A DNA stretch of 64,000 nt, from the NCBI GenBank assembly GCA_965649545.1, contig CBFGLF010000001.1:1-64000 (forward strand). The letters run 5' to 3'. The position numbers were made by a program, and so were the translations under genes. Positions 39,954 through 50,450 of the stretch are shown here, one piece after another. The notes beneath the pieces are model-generated. The model did not search any database and was not told the DNA's origin. It saw only the letters and a program-made list of their open reading frames with translations. Source of the DNA: CABHOJ01 sp965649545. Its GTDB lineage: Bacteria > Pseudomonadota > Gammaproteobacteria > Burkholderiales > Methylophilaceae. Within the stretch, counting starts at the first letter, position 1. Each line of letters opens with the position of its first letter.

Positions 39954-39972
39954 TCTAATGATTTTCATTAGG
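39954..39972 (+). promoter_or_regulatory. Fur-box-like palindrome upstream of pqqA
   Basis: The 19-base stretch TCTAATGATTTTCATTAGG contains a perfect inverted repeat with seven-base arms (CTAATGA/TCATTAG) around TTT. Aligned by eye with the classical 19-base Fur consensus it matches 13 positions, with the AATGA and TCATT cores intact. It lies 108 bases upstream of the pqqA start codon in the only gap before the gene. Without a T-run in a useful place it is unlikely to be a terminator of the DUF3426 gene. Confidence 0.45.
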
Positions 39973-40015
39973 CGCGATTCATGAGTATGACCACTGCACT
40001 TTTCGAACGCTCCTG

Positions 40016-40021
40016 TATAGT
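40016..40021 (+). promoter_or_regulatory. Possible -10 element of pqqA
   Basis: TATAGT, 59 bases before the pqqA start, is the best -10-like hexamer in the gap; the -35 region at the right distance (CTGCAC) is poor. An independent transcript is nevertheless expected because the upstream gene ends 144 bases before pqqA. Confidence 0.3.
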
Positions 40022-40080
40022 TCATTCATAAGTTATCGAGATATTCCATCTCACACTTAAACCCATTAGGAGATATCAAC

Positions 40081-40152
40081 ATGTGGACCAAGCCAGCTGC
40101 TACTGAAATGCGTTTCGGTTTCGAAGTTACCATGTACGTTTGCAATCGCTAA
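40081..40152 (+). CDS. pqqA: Coenzyme PQQ precursor peptide PqqA
   Basis: A 23-codon gene (ATG 40081, TAA 40150-40152) too short for routine ORF calling. The peptide begins [10 protein letters not shown] and ends with the core GFEVTMY followed by VCNR. PqqA peptides share this form; Glu15 and Tyr19 in the E-V-T-M-Y motif are the residues that the radical SAM enzyme PqqE joins to build PQQ. A strong AGGAG (40068-40072) precedes the start and a terminator follows 22 bases later, so it is a single-gene unit. No pqqB, C, D or E lies in the window. PqqA genes separated from the biosynthetic operon are known in some methylotrophs. Cys21 is a noteworthy variation near the C-terminus. Confidence 0.9.
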   Translation: MWTKPAATEMRFGFEVTMYVCNR

Positions 40153-40173
40153 TCGATCGCACGATATACAGTG

Positions 40174-40200
40174 AAAACGGAGGCCTAGGCCTCCGTTTTT
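40174..40200 (+). terminator. Bidirectional terminator between pqqA and oxyR
   Basis: A long perfect stem: AAAACGGAGGCC pairs with GGCCTCCGTTTT across a two-base centre, ending in five T, and preceded by A residues for the opposite strand. It ends the pqqA transcript and, read on the minus strand, the gyrB-oxyR transcript, whose stop codon lies at its edge. Confidence 0.9.
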
Positions 40201-41107
40201 ATTTGCCCTTCACTTTCTGCATGCATCCGGAATCTACTTGCCGGATCGCTTCCTTCAAGCACTCGATGGCTTTTTCCCGTCCGTAGCTCTTGCGCCACGC
40301 CAGCGCCATCCTGCGGGAGGGCACAGGCTGCTGGAAAGGGATGACCTTGATCAACGGATTCTGGTAGCGCTCGACCGTCGCGCTGCAAGGTAGTACCGTG
40401 ATGCCCAGATTGGACGCCACCATATTGCGGATGGTCTCGAGCGAATTGCCCTGCAACACCTCCCCCTTACGGGAAAGATCGGGACAGGCTTGGACTAACT
40501 GGTTGCTGAAACAATGACCGCTATTGAGCAACAAGACCTTTTGTTCCGCCAATTCATCCGGATGGATCGATTTTCTGCTGGCCCAAGGATGATCTGCAGG
40601 TACGACGACCACGAAAGATTCGTCATATAGGGGCTCCACCTTGATTCCCGGGATATCGAACGGCAAAGCGACGATCGCTGCATCGATCACGCCATTGCGC
40701 AATTGTACTTCCAGTAGATGGGTCAGGTTCTCTTCCACATCCAGCGGCATGTCAGGTGCGGTATGCCGCAGAATGGGAATGATCTCTGGCAGCAAGTAAG
40801 GCCCAGCCGAGTAGATCACACCCAGCTTGATCGGTCCGCTGAGCTGGTCGTTCCCCTGCCTGGCCATCTCCTTGATGCGGCCGGCTTCTTCCAGGACACG
40901 CGTGGCTTGCTCGACGATCTGCTCACCAATGGGGGTCATGCTGATGTCGGTGCGACTACGCTCGAATAGGCTGACACCCAGCTCATCCTCGAGTTTTTTG
41001 ACCGCGAGGCTCAAGGCCGGCTGACTGACGAAGCACTTTTCTGCCGCGCGCCTGAAATTACGCTCGCGCGCGACAGCGACGATAAACCGTAATTCACTCA
41101 GCGTCAT
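40199..41107 (-). CDS. oxyR: LysR-type hydrogen peroxide sensor OxyR
   Basis: 302-residue LysR-family regulator with an N-terminal winged helix-turn-helix (FRRAAEKCFVSQPALSLAVKKLE region, 18-40) and a C-terminal sensor domain. The redox pair falls at Cys199 (NSGHCF) and Cys208 (VQACPD), eight residues apart, exactly the numbering and spacing of E. coli OxyR, followed by the conserved SLETIRNMVA. It therefore should activate peroxide defence on disulfide formation. It starts 20 bases after gyrB and is probably co-transcribed with it; no catalase or peroxiredoxin gene is adjacent. Confidence 0.9.
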   Translation of the reverse strand: MTLSELRFIVAVARERNFRRAAEKCFVSQPALSLAVKKLEDELGVSLFERSRTDISMTPIGEQIVEQATRVLEEAGRIKEMARQGNDQLSGPIKLGVIYSAGPYLLPEIIPILRHTAPDMPLDVEENLTHLLEVQLRNGVIDAAIVALPFDIPGIKVEPLYDESFVVVVPADHPWASRKSIHPDELAEQKVLLLNSGHCFSNQLVQACPDLSRKGEVLQGNSLETIRNMVASNLGITVLPCSATVERYQNPLIKVIPFQQPVPSRRMALAWRKSYGREKAIECLKEAIRQVDSGCMQKVKGK

Positions 41108-41127
41108 AGTGTCGAGTGGCCAGAGAC

Positions 41128-43539
<2,412 letters not shown>

Positions 43540-43552
43540 CTAGTCTTTTCGT

Positions 43553-43568
43553 GGTTTCACGTGAAACA
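43553..43568 (+). promoter_or_regulatory. parS-like site between dnaN and gyrB
   Basis: GGTTTCACGTGAAACA differs by one base from the parS consensus TGTTTCACGTGAAACA, the ParB binding site used by most bacterial chromosomes. It sits in the 56-base gap between the gyrB start and the dnaN stop, about 1.2 kb from the presumed origin. Confidence 0.88.
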
Positions 43569-43592
43569 TGGGGGTAAAGGAACGTTTGGCCG

Positions 43593-44696
43593 TCAGATGC
43601 GCATCGGCATGACGACATAGCGGTAACTGTCGTTACCCGGCACCGTGACCAGGCAACTGCTATTAGCATCTGCAAAGGAGAACACGATGTGCTCGCTATC
43701 GACATTGTTGAGGACATCGATCATGTAGGTCACATTGAACCCGATATCCAGGGAATCCCCTGCATAGGTGATCTCCAGATCCTCTTCGGCTTCTTCCTGT
43801 TCGCTGTTCGTGCTGATGAGGCGCAGGTTATCCTTGCCGAGCACCATGCGGATCCCGCGATATTTCTCATTGGACAGGATGGAAGCGCGCTGCATGGAAA
43901 GCAGGATACTCAGGCGATCGGCCGTGAAGCTGTTCTGATGTCCGACCGGGATCACTCGTGTGTAATCCGGGAATTTTCCGTCGATGACCTTGGTGATGAG
44001 GCGAATCTCTCCAAAACTGAAATTGACCTGACCAGTACCGACTTCGATGGTCACTTCATCATCACTTTCATCCAGTAACTTGATCAGCTCGATCACGGTC
44101 TTGCGTGGCAGGATGAGTTCCTGTTTCTCGTAATTCTGGCTTAACTCCGTCGATGTGAAGCTCAAACGATGTCCATCAGTACCGACGACATTCAGCTTGT
44201 TGGCATTCACTTCGAACAGCAGACCGTTCAGATAGTAGCGAATATCCTGCTGCGCCATGGCGAATTCCACCTGCTTGAACAAGCGCTTCAAGGTGCCTTG
44301 ACCGATCTTGATGGTCGCGGTGCTGGTCGCCGCGGCCTTGGTCATCAATGGATAATCCGCTGCAGGAAGGGTCTGCAGATTGAACCGACTCTTGCCCGTC
44401 TTCACCTGGATGCGGCTCTCCTGTGTCGTCATCGTGATCTCGGCGTCCTCTGGCAACGCGCGACAGATATCCAACAACTTCTTGGCCGAAACTGTGGTGG
44501 ATAACTCACCACCGGTGCTACTTGGCGTCGAGAGCGAAATCTGCATCTCTAGATCGGTGGCGGTCAGGACGATTTTGTCCTGTTTGGCTTCCAACAAGAG
44601 GTTAGAGAGGATGGGCAATGTATGCCTTCTTTCAACGATCCCACTGACTGCAGATAGCGGCTTGAGCAAGGTCTCACGGTTGATTTTGATATTCAT
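43593..44696 (-). CDS. dnaN: DNA polymerase III sliding clamp (beta subunit)
   Basis: 367-residue ring subunit that tethers the replicative polymerase. Three clamp domains are recognisable; the protein starts MNIKINRETLLKPLSAVSGIVERRHTLP-like and ends with YRYVVMPMRI, with MPMR(I) as the usual C-terminal motif. Between dnaA and gyrB. Confidence 0.98.
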   Translation of the reverse strand: MNIKINRETLLKPLSAVSGIVERRHTLPILSNLLLEAKQDKIVLTATDLEMQISLSTPSSTGGELSTTVSAKKLLDICRALPEDAEITMTTQESRIQVKTGKSRFNLQTLPAADYPLMTKAAATSTATIKIGQGTLKRLFKQVEFAMAQQDIRYYLNGLLFEVNANKLNVVGTDGHRLSFTSTELSQNYEKQELILPRKTVIELIKLLDESDDEVTIEVGTGQVNFSFGEIRLITKVIDGKFPDYTRVIPVGHQNSFTADRLSILLSMQRASILSNEKYRGIRMVLGKDNLRLISTNSEQEEAEEDLEITYAGDSLDIGFNVTYMIDVLNNVDSEHIVFSFADANSSCLVTVPGNDSYRYVVMPMRI

Positions 44697-44798
44697 ATTT
44701 TTTAAAGCCTATTTATCTAATAGATTAAATATATATTTAAAAGCTAATAACAATAGTAATGCAGTCGAAACTTGTTGATGGAACCAATACGCTTTATC

Positions 44799-44811
44799 AA
44801 TCAATCGATTA
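44799..44811 (+). promoter_or_regulatory. IHF-binding-site match in oriC candidate
   Basis: AATCAATCGATTA fits WATCAANNNNTTR completely. IHF bends origin DNA in E. coli; the position between the AT-rich block and the DnaA-box-like sites is appropriate. Confidence 0.45.
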
Positions 44812-44847
44812 CAGATACGTAGCATTCTGTACAACGCATGATTGTAC

Positions 44848-44856
44848 TGTGGATTA
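44848..44856 (-). promoter_or_regulatory. DnaA-box-like site
   Basis: On the minus strand TAATCCACA, one base from TTATCCACA. Lies inside the presumed origin. Confidence 0.45.
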
Positions 44857-44916
44857 AATGTTGATGAATTTCACATCCAGCCTTAAACCACCGTAAACCA
44901 TCTATTCCTGTACAAC

Positions 44917-44925
44917 TTATCCACC
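44917..44925 (+). promoter_or_regulatory. DnaA-box-like site
   Basis: TTATCCACC, one base (the last) from the consensus TTATCCACA, 16 bases from the dnaA stop codon. Confidence 0.45.
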
Positions 44926-44940
44926 GACTGACCACAGGGT

Positions 44941-46320
44941 CTAGTCGCGAATCACCTGGATCAATACCCCGATATCCCGAGCAACGTTCGGATCGTTCTG
45001 GCGCAGCTGCTCGATCTCGTCACAGGCATGCATCACCGTAGTGTGATGACGACTGCCGAACGCCTCACCGATCTCCGGGAAACTGTGGTTCGTCAGTTCT
45101 CGCGCCAAAGCCATCGCGATCTGGCGTGGCCTAGCGAAATTCCGCGACCGCTTCTTGCTATACATCTCCGCGACTTTGATCTTGTAGTAATCGGCGACCG
45201 TCTTCTGGATGTTCTCGATGGTCACTTGGCGCCCGCGCACAGCAATAAGATCACGCAAGGCATCCTTGGCCAGATTGACGTCGATGGCATGGCCGGTGAA
45301 CTTGGCCATCGCTACGATACGGTTCAACGCACCTTCCAGTTCACGGACACTAGACCTCACCTGTTTGGCGATGAAGAAAGCGACATCCTCATGCAGCACG
45401 AACTTCGCGGCTTCGGCCTTTTTCAACAGGATCGCCACGCGCATCTCCAGCTCGGGCGGTTCGACCGCGACTGTCAGCCCCCAACTGAATCGAGTACGCA
45501 GTCGCTCGTCGACATCGGCGATCTCCTTGGGATAGGTATCGCAAGTGATGATGATCTGTTTCTTGGCTTCGATCAGGCTGTTGAAGGCATAGAAGAATTC
45601 TTCCTGGGTCCGGCTCTTCTTGGCGAAGAACTGGATATCGTCGATCAGTAACAGATCCAGCGAGTGGTATTGGCGCTTGAATTCATCGAAGGCTTTATGC
45701 TCGTAAGCCTTCACGACATCCGATACATAGCGTTCTGCATGCAGGTAGCGGATCTTGGCTTCCGGACGCAGGTAACGCAGATGATTGCCGATGGCTTGCA
45801 ACAAATGGGTCTTACCTAGCCCCACTCCCCCATAGATGAACAAGGGGTTATAGGCCGTACCCGGATTCTCCGCGACCTGCAGCGCGGCAGCGCGGGCCAG
45901 TTGATTGGCCCGACCCGTGACGAAGTTATCGAAATTGAAAGAGGGGTTGAGGCCACAACTCTCGGTCGCGCTCTTGGCTTTCTTGACGGTCGCGCTTTTC
46001 GACCTGACAGGGGAAACTACTTCTGCCGCAGTATCAGGTTGGATAACTTCACTCTGGTCATGGCCGTTATGCCTTTTGGTTGGGGCATCGAGTAGCGCCA
46101 GCTCGATGACGATAGGCGTATTCAGCAGTTCTTCCGCAAGCAGTTCGATCCGGTGCAGGAAGCGATCCTTGACCCATTGCTGTACGAAGCGATTGGGCGC
46201 GAGCAGACGCAAGGCGCCATCACGTGCCTCGAATTGCAGTGGTTTGATCCAGGTGTTGAACTGTTGTGCGGAGAGCTCTTGCTTAAAGCGACCGAGACAA
46301 ATAGACCAAAAGTTTTCCAT
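44941..46320 (-). CDS. dnaA: Chromosomal replication initiator DnaA
   Basis: 459-residue AAA+ initiator. Domain I (1-80), a short variable linker rich in Ser, Lys and Val (about 80-125), the AAA+ domain with Walker A GGVGLGKT (164-171) and Walker B LLLIDDIQF, and the C-terminal DNA-binding domain with SRHHTTVMHACDEI. Minus strand, divergent from rpmH, as in most proteobacterial origin regions. Confidence 0.98.
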   Translation of the reverse strand: MENFWSICLGRFKQELSAQQFNTWIKPLQFEARDGALRLLAPNRFVQQWVKDRFLHRIELLAEELLNTPIVIELALLDAPTKRHNGHDQSEVIQPDTAAEVVSPVRSKSATVKKAKSATESCGLNPSFNFDNFVTGRANQLARAAALQVAENPGTAYNPLFIYGGVGLGKTHLLQAIGNHLRYLRPEAKIRYLHAERYVSDVVKAYEHKAFDEFKRQYHSLDLLLIDDIQFFAKKSRTQEEFFYAFNSLIEAKKQIIITCDTYPKEIADVDERLRTRFSWGLTVAVEPPELEMRVAILLKKAEAAKFVLHEDVAFFIAKQVRSSVRELEGALNRIVAMAKFTGHAIDVNLAKDALRDLIAVRGRQVTIENIQKTVADYYKIKVAEMYSKKRSRNFARPRQIAMALARELTNHSFPEIGEAFGSRHHTTVMHACDEIEQLRQNDPNVARDIGVLIQVIRD

Positions 46321-46491
46321 CGGTTGCCCGATACCTCAACAGATAGTAAGTGATGGTATTTGCTCGAAGTGCAAGATGTTTGAGTTTGAATGTTCGAGCG
46401 CCGATACTGGCTTGCGAGGCCGTGGATCACTTTAGATCACGGTCTTGCCGCACAGCATTTATCGGTTTCATTCTAGCCTGTTTGCCAAAAC

Positions 46492-46500
46492 TTATCCACA
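46492..46500 (+). promoter_or_regulatory. Consensus DnaA box
   Basis: TTATCCACA, identical to the high-affinity DnaA box. It lies between dnaA and rpmH, about 170 bases upstream of the dnaA start, where it could serve autoregulation of dnaA or origin function. Confidence 0.75.
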
Positions 46501-46545
46501 GGCGATTCACCTATATTTACGGCCAAATGATAGCGCAAATAAACA

Positions 46546-46575
46546 TTGACAAAACATGGTCATATCGGGTTAAAT
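46546..46575 (+). promoter_or_regulatory. Promoter of rpmH-rnpA
   Basis: TTGACA (46546-46551) and TTAAAT (46570-46575), 18 bases apart, 45 bases before rpmH. Confidence 0.7.
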
Positions 46576-46619
46576 TACGCCCTTTGTTTAGAAACGCATA
46601 GAAGTCACCGGAGATTCTT

Positions 46620-46754
46620 ATGAAACGTACTTACCAGCCTTCGAAAGTTCGTCGCGCCCGCACCCATGGCTTCCTGGTGCGCATGAAAACCCGTGGTGGT
46701 CGCGCTGTCATCGCTGCGCGCCGTGCCAAGGGCCGTGCTCGCCTCGCTGTCTAG
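46620..46754 (+). CDS. rpmH: 50S ribosomal protein L34
   Basis: 44-residue, highly basic L34 ([18 protein letters not shown] start, GRARLAV end), with a GGAG ribosome site eight bases before ATG 46620. Too short for a routine ORF list but unmistakable. First gene of rpmH-rnpA-yidD-yidC-mnmE. Confidence 0.98.
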   Translation: MKRTYQPSKVRRARTHGFLVRMKTRGGRAVIAARRAKGRARLAV

Positions 46755-46775
46755 TCATTCCTGTCACATTCGGTT

Positions 46776-47153
46776 TTGCCGAATACAGGATTTCCCAGAA
46801 GCGCTCGAATCGTTAAAACGGATGATTTTTCATCCGTTTTTAATTTCCGCAAGCGCATCTCTGGACAATTCATCACTCTGCACTATCAATACAATCAGCT
46901 CGGCAGGCCACGTCTTGGACTGATTGTGGGGAAACGCACAGCACGGCTATCCGTGCAGCGTAATTACATGAAGCGTATCTTGCGTGAGTTGTTCAGGCGA
47001 CATAGCGATCAACTGCAGAATCTGGATATCGTGATCCGTGCGCAAAAGCTCTATGTTCCATCGCAGTTCCCTTTGGTCGAACATGAGTTCCAGGAATTGA
47101 TGTTGAGATTGCATCGCCAAACACACCCACGCGTCTCACCCACCCCATCATGA
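46776..47153 (+). CDS. rnpA: Ribonuclease P protein component
   Basis: 125-residue basic protein that assists the RNase P RNA in removing tRNA 5' leaders. FPRSARIVKTDDFSSVF near the start and the RNR-type motif VQRNYMKRILRE in the middle identify it. The start is TTG 46776, giving the usual N-terminus; there is no ATG nearby. Overlaps yidD by four bases. Confidence 0.94.
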   Translation: MPNTGFPRSARIVKTDDFSSVFNFRKRISGQFITLHYQYNQLGRPRLGLIVGKRTARLSVQRNYMKRILRELFRRHSDQLQNLDIVIRAQKLYVPSQFPLVEHEFQELMLRLHRQTHPRVSPTPS

Positions 47154-47359
47154 AACATGTCCTCCTCTGGTTGATCAGAGCATATCAACTGACACTAAGT
47201 CCTTATTTTGGGCAACAATGTCGATTCTCGCCAACCTGCTCGCAATATACGGCAGAAGCGATCGCGAAGCACGGTGCATGGTTGGGTAGCTGGTACGGCC
47301 TGAAACGACTGTCACGCTGCCATCCGTGGCATGCGGGCGGTCATGACCCCATCCCTTGA
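47150..47359 (+). CDS. yidD: Membrane protein insertion efficiency factor YidD
   Basis: 69-residue protein with the family core CRFSPTCSQYTAEAI and the C-terminal RCHPWHAGGHDP. Membrane-associated helper of YidC-dependent insertion. Overlaps rnpA, 35 bases before yidC. Confidence 0.96.
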   Translation: MKHVLLWLIRAYQLTLSPYFGQQCRFSPTCSQYTAEAIAKHGAWLGSWYGLKRLSRCHPWHAGGHDPIP

Positions 47360-47394
47360 TGAACCCTTGAATATTTAATTTAGATAAGAGATTT

Positions 47395-49038
47395 ATGGAT
47401 ACCAAGCGTCTGATTCTTTTCGTTATTTTTTCGTTCTCGGTTCTGATGTTATGGGATGCCTGGCAGCGTCAGGATGCTCCTGCAGACACGACCGCCGCGG
47501 TAAGCCAGGAGGCGGTGGACAGTAGCGTACCGCAAGCGGAGCGTGCCGCCACCCCCGCGGCTGACTTACCGAAGGAAACCGGATTCCGCCTGCAGACGGC
47601 AGGTCGAGTCCAGGTCGAAACGGATCTCTTCAAGGCGGATATCGATACCCTGGGTGGCGATCTTCGCCGACTCGAATTGTTGCAACATCGTTCGGTCGAA
47701 TCCATGGATAAGAATTTCGTCCTCATGGAAGATACGGCGGCACCGATGCTCTACGTCGCGCAATCCGGCCTGATCGGTAACGACCTACCGACGCACAAGA
47801 CACAGTTCGCCAGCGCCGCGGATAGCTACAAGATGCAGGAAGGCAGCGACCGCCTGGACGTCACCTTGACCTGGACCAATCCGCAGGGCGTGAAAGTCGA
47901 CAAGATCTACACCTTCCATCGCGGCAGTTACGCCATCGACGTGAGCTACGTCATCGACAACGGCAGCGCCGCTGCGCTGGAACCCGCGGTCTATTACCAG
48001 ATCGTCCATGACAGCGAATCCAATCAGGGGTCGGCGATGATGCCTACCTTCACCGGCGGCGCGTACTACACAGAAGCGGACAAGTTCAAGAAACTGGCGT
48101 TCAAGGATATGGCCAAGAGCGATCTATCGCTAACGGCGAAGGATGGGTGGGTCGGCCTGGTCCAGCATTATTTCGTCGGTGCCTGGATCCCGGCCGATAA
48201 CCTGCAACGCATCTTCTACACCAAACAGCTGAGCGACAATATCTACTCCATCGGCAGTAAGAGCATGCTCGATAGCATCGCCCCGGGTGCCACGGAAAAG
48301 GTCACCGCCCGCCTCTACGCCGGTCCGCAAACCCAGAGCCAGCTGCAAAGCGTCGCGCCTGGCCTGGAATATACCGTGGACTATGGCTGGCTCACCGTGA
48401 TCGCATCCCCCCTGTTCTGGGTGCTGTCGGCGATCGAGAAGCTGGTGCATAACTGGGGCGTGGCCATCATCCTGCTCACCATCCTCATCAAGATCGCCTT
48501 CTATCCGTTGTCTGCCGCCAGTTACCGTTCGATGGCCCAGATGCGCGAACTGGCACCGCGCCTGCAGCGCATGAAGGAGCAATACGGCGATGATCGCCAG
48601 AAGCTGCAGCAGGCGATGATGGAGCTCTACAAGACTGAAAAGATCAATCCGATGGGTGGCTGCTTGCCGATCCTGGTGCAGATCCCGGTGTTCATCGCGC
48701 TCTACTGGGTGCTCCTGGGCAGTGTCGAGATGCGGCATGCCCCGTTCATGTTGTGGATACAGGACTTATCGGCGACTGATCCCTATTTCGTGCTGCCTAT
48801 CCTGATGGGCGCGACGATGATCATCCAGACCCGACTCAACCCGACGCCGCCGGATCCTGTTCAGGCGAAGATCATGATGATCATGCCGATCGTGTTCAGC
48901 GTCTTCTTCTTCTTCTTCCCGGCAGGCCTGGTGCTGTATTGGCTGGTGAACAACATCCTGTCGATCGCGCAGCAATGGCATATCAATCGCCAGGCCGAGA
49001 TCGATACCCTCAACAAGAAGAAAGCGACCAACCGCTAG
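47395..49038 (+). CDS. yidC: Membrane protein insertase YidC
   Basis: 547-residue Oxa1-family insertase: an N-terminal membrane helix (about 6-22), a large periplasmic beta domain (about 50-340) and the conserved five-helix core with GWGVAIIL-type NWGVAIILLTILIK, PMGGCLPILVQIP and FFFFPAGLVLYW. Standard position after yidD. Confidence 0.97.
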   Translation: MDTKRLILFVIFSFSVLMLWDAWQRQDAPADTTAAVSQEAVDSSVPQAERAATPAADLPKETGFRLQTAGRVQVETDLFKADIDTLGGDLRRLELLQHRSVESMDKNFVLMEDTAAPMLYVAQSGLIGNDLPTHKTQFASAADSYKMQEGSDRLDVTLTWTNPQGVKVDKIYTFHRGSYAIDVSYVIDNGSAAALEPAVYYQIVHDSESNQGSAMMPTFTGGAYYTEADKFKKLAFKDMAKSDLSLTAKDGWVGLVQHYFVGAWIPADNLQRIFYTKQLSDNIYSIGSKSMLDSIAPGATEKVTARLYAGPQTQSQLQSVAPGLEYTVDYGWLTVIASPLFWVLSAIEKLVHNWGVAIILLTILIKIAFYPLSAASYRSMAQMRELAPRLQRMKEQYGDDRQKLQQAMMELYKTEKINPMGGCLPILVQIPVFIALYWVLLGSVEMRHAPFMLWIQDLSATDPYFVLPILMGATMIIQTRLNPTPPDPVQAKIMMIMPIVFSVFFFFFPAGLVLYWLVNNILSIAQQWHINRQAEIDTLNKKKATNR

Positions 49039-49085
49039 CAGGTAGTCCGCGCCATACTGGCCGGAGCTGAAAGGCTGCGTGTGAT

Positions 49086-50441
49086 ATGAAGGCTGGGCAG
49101 CAGACGAACACCGATACTATCGCCGCGATCGCCACTGCGCCGGGCTCAGGTGGTATCGGTATCGTGCGCGTGTCCGGTCCGGCGGCCAGCCAGGTCGCTG
49201 TTGGGGTGCTCGGCCATTGTCCTGCACCGCGTCATGCGGCCTACCTCGAATTCAAGGAAGCCGACGGTGCGCAGATCGACCGCGGTATCGCCATCTACTA
49301 CCCTGGCCCACACTCCTACACAGGCGAGGATGTACTCGAACTGCAAGCGCATGGCGGCACCGCGCTCATGCAGATCCTGCTCAAGCGCTGCCTGCAGCTT
49401 GGCGCGCGTCAGGCAGAGCCCGGCGAATTCACTCGCCGCGCCTATCTCAACGATAAGCTGGACCTGGCGCAGGCAGAGGCGGTGGCCGACGTGATCAACG
49501 CGGCCACGGAAGAAGCGGCGCGCAGTGCGATGCGTTCACTGTCAGGTGAGTTCTCCACCACCATCCATACCCTGCTCGATCGTCTGGTCAACCTACGCAT
49601 GTACGTCGAAGCCTGTCTGGATTTTCCTGAGGAAGAGATCGATTTCATCACGCAAGGACGCGTGGCGGAAAAGCTCGCGGCGATCCGCCAGCAACTGGAA
49701 GCGGTTTTTGCCCAGGCACGACAAGGCAATCTTTTACGTGAAGGAATCCAGGTGGTGCTGGTCGGCCAGCCCAATGTCGGCAAGTCCAGCCTGATGAACC
49801 AGCTCGCCGGTGAGGAGGTGGCCATCGTCACCCCGGTCGCCGGCACGACACGCGATACGATCCGGAATGCGATCCAGATCCAGGGCATCCCTTTGCACGT
49901 GACCGATACGGCAGGATTGCGTGAGACCAGCGATGAGATCGAAAAGGAAGGGATCGCCCGAACATGGCGAGCTCTAGAAAACGCCCATATCGCATTATTA
50001 TTGGTGGACGCAGCCCATGATATTGGTGAGATGGAAAAATCGATTCTGGCGCGATTGCCGGCGTTTTTGCCTAAAATCTGGTTACACAACAAGATCGACC
50101 TGCACCAGGAGGCCCCCCGAATCGAGCAGCGCGACCAGGAGATGCATATCTACCTCTCCGCCAAGACCGGGGCCGGTCTTGAGCTCTTGAAAGCGGAACT
50201 GCTCAAGCTAGCGGGTTGGCAACCTGTGGGTGAGGGCATCTTCATGGCAAGAGCCAGGCATCTCGCCGCGATGGAAGTTGTGCGTGTCCATCTGCTGAAC
50301 GCCGAAGCGCTCTTGAATCAATCGGAATTGCTGGCCGAGGAGTTACGGTTGGCGCAGGAAGCCTTAGGCGGTATCACGGGTGAATTCAGTCCGGACGACT
50401 TGCTCGGTGAGATCTTCAGCCGATTCTGCATCGGTAAGTAG
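49086..50441 (+). CDS. mnmE: tRNA modification GTPase MnmE
   Basis: 451-residue GTPase that with MnmG forms the cmnm5U modification at tRNA wobble uridines. N-terminal THF-binding domain, central G domain with [16 protein letters not shown] and NKIDL, and the C-terminal CIGK motif whose cysteine is catalytic. The partner gene mnmG is 4 kb downstream. Confidence 0.97.
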   Translation: MKAGQQTNTDTIAAIATAPGSGGIGIVRVSGPAASQVAVGVLGHCPAPRHAAYLEFKEADGAQIDRGIAIYYPGPHSYTGEDVLELQAHGGTALMQILLKRCLQLGARQAEPGEFTRRAYLNDKLDLAQAEAVADVINAATEEAARSAMRSLSGEFSTTIHTLLDRLVNLRMYVEACLDFPEEEIDFITQGRVAEKLAAIRQQLEAVFAQARQGNLLREGIQVVLVGQPNVGKSSLMNQLAGEEVAIVTPVAGTTRDTIRNAIQIQGIPLHVTDTAGLRETSDEIEKEGIARTWRALENAHIALLLVDAAHDIGEMEKSILARLPAFLPKIWLHNKIDLHQEAPRIEQRDQEMHIYLSAKTGAGLELLKAELLKLAGWQPVGEGIFMARARHLAAMEVVRVHLLNAEALLNQSELLAEELRLAQEALGGITGEFSPDDLLGEIFSRFCIGK

Positions 50442-50450
50442 ATAGGCCGC

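Larger units (their letters stand above)
44697..44940. other. Probable replication origin (oriC) between dnaN and dnaA
   Basis: 244 bases without a gene. The dnaN-proximal 60 bases (44697-44760) are extremely AT-rich and suit a DNA-unwinding element. Further right are an IHF-type site (44799-44811), DnaA-box-like sequences at 44848-44856 and 44917-44925, and three occurrences of TGTAC-type repeats (44828, 44843, 44910). Only one-mismatch DnaA boxes are seen, so the rpmH-dnaA gap, which has a perfect box, may contribute. Confidence 0.55.
46321..46619. promoter_or_regulatory. dnaA-rpmH divergent control region
   Basis: 299 bases without a gene that hold the promoters of dnaA (minus) and rpmH (plus). 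A near-consensus rpmH promoter and a perfect DnaA box are listed separately. A short inverted repeat CCGTG/CACGG (46420-46442) encloses two GATCAC repeats. The dnaA promoter cannot be placed with confidence. Confidence 0.6.

Noticed and set aside
39954..39972. Reading the palindrome as a terminator of the DUF3426 gene
   Set aside because: The arms are AT-rich, the loop is three bases and no T-run follows the 3' arm, so it would be a poor terminator.
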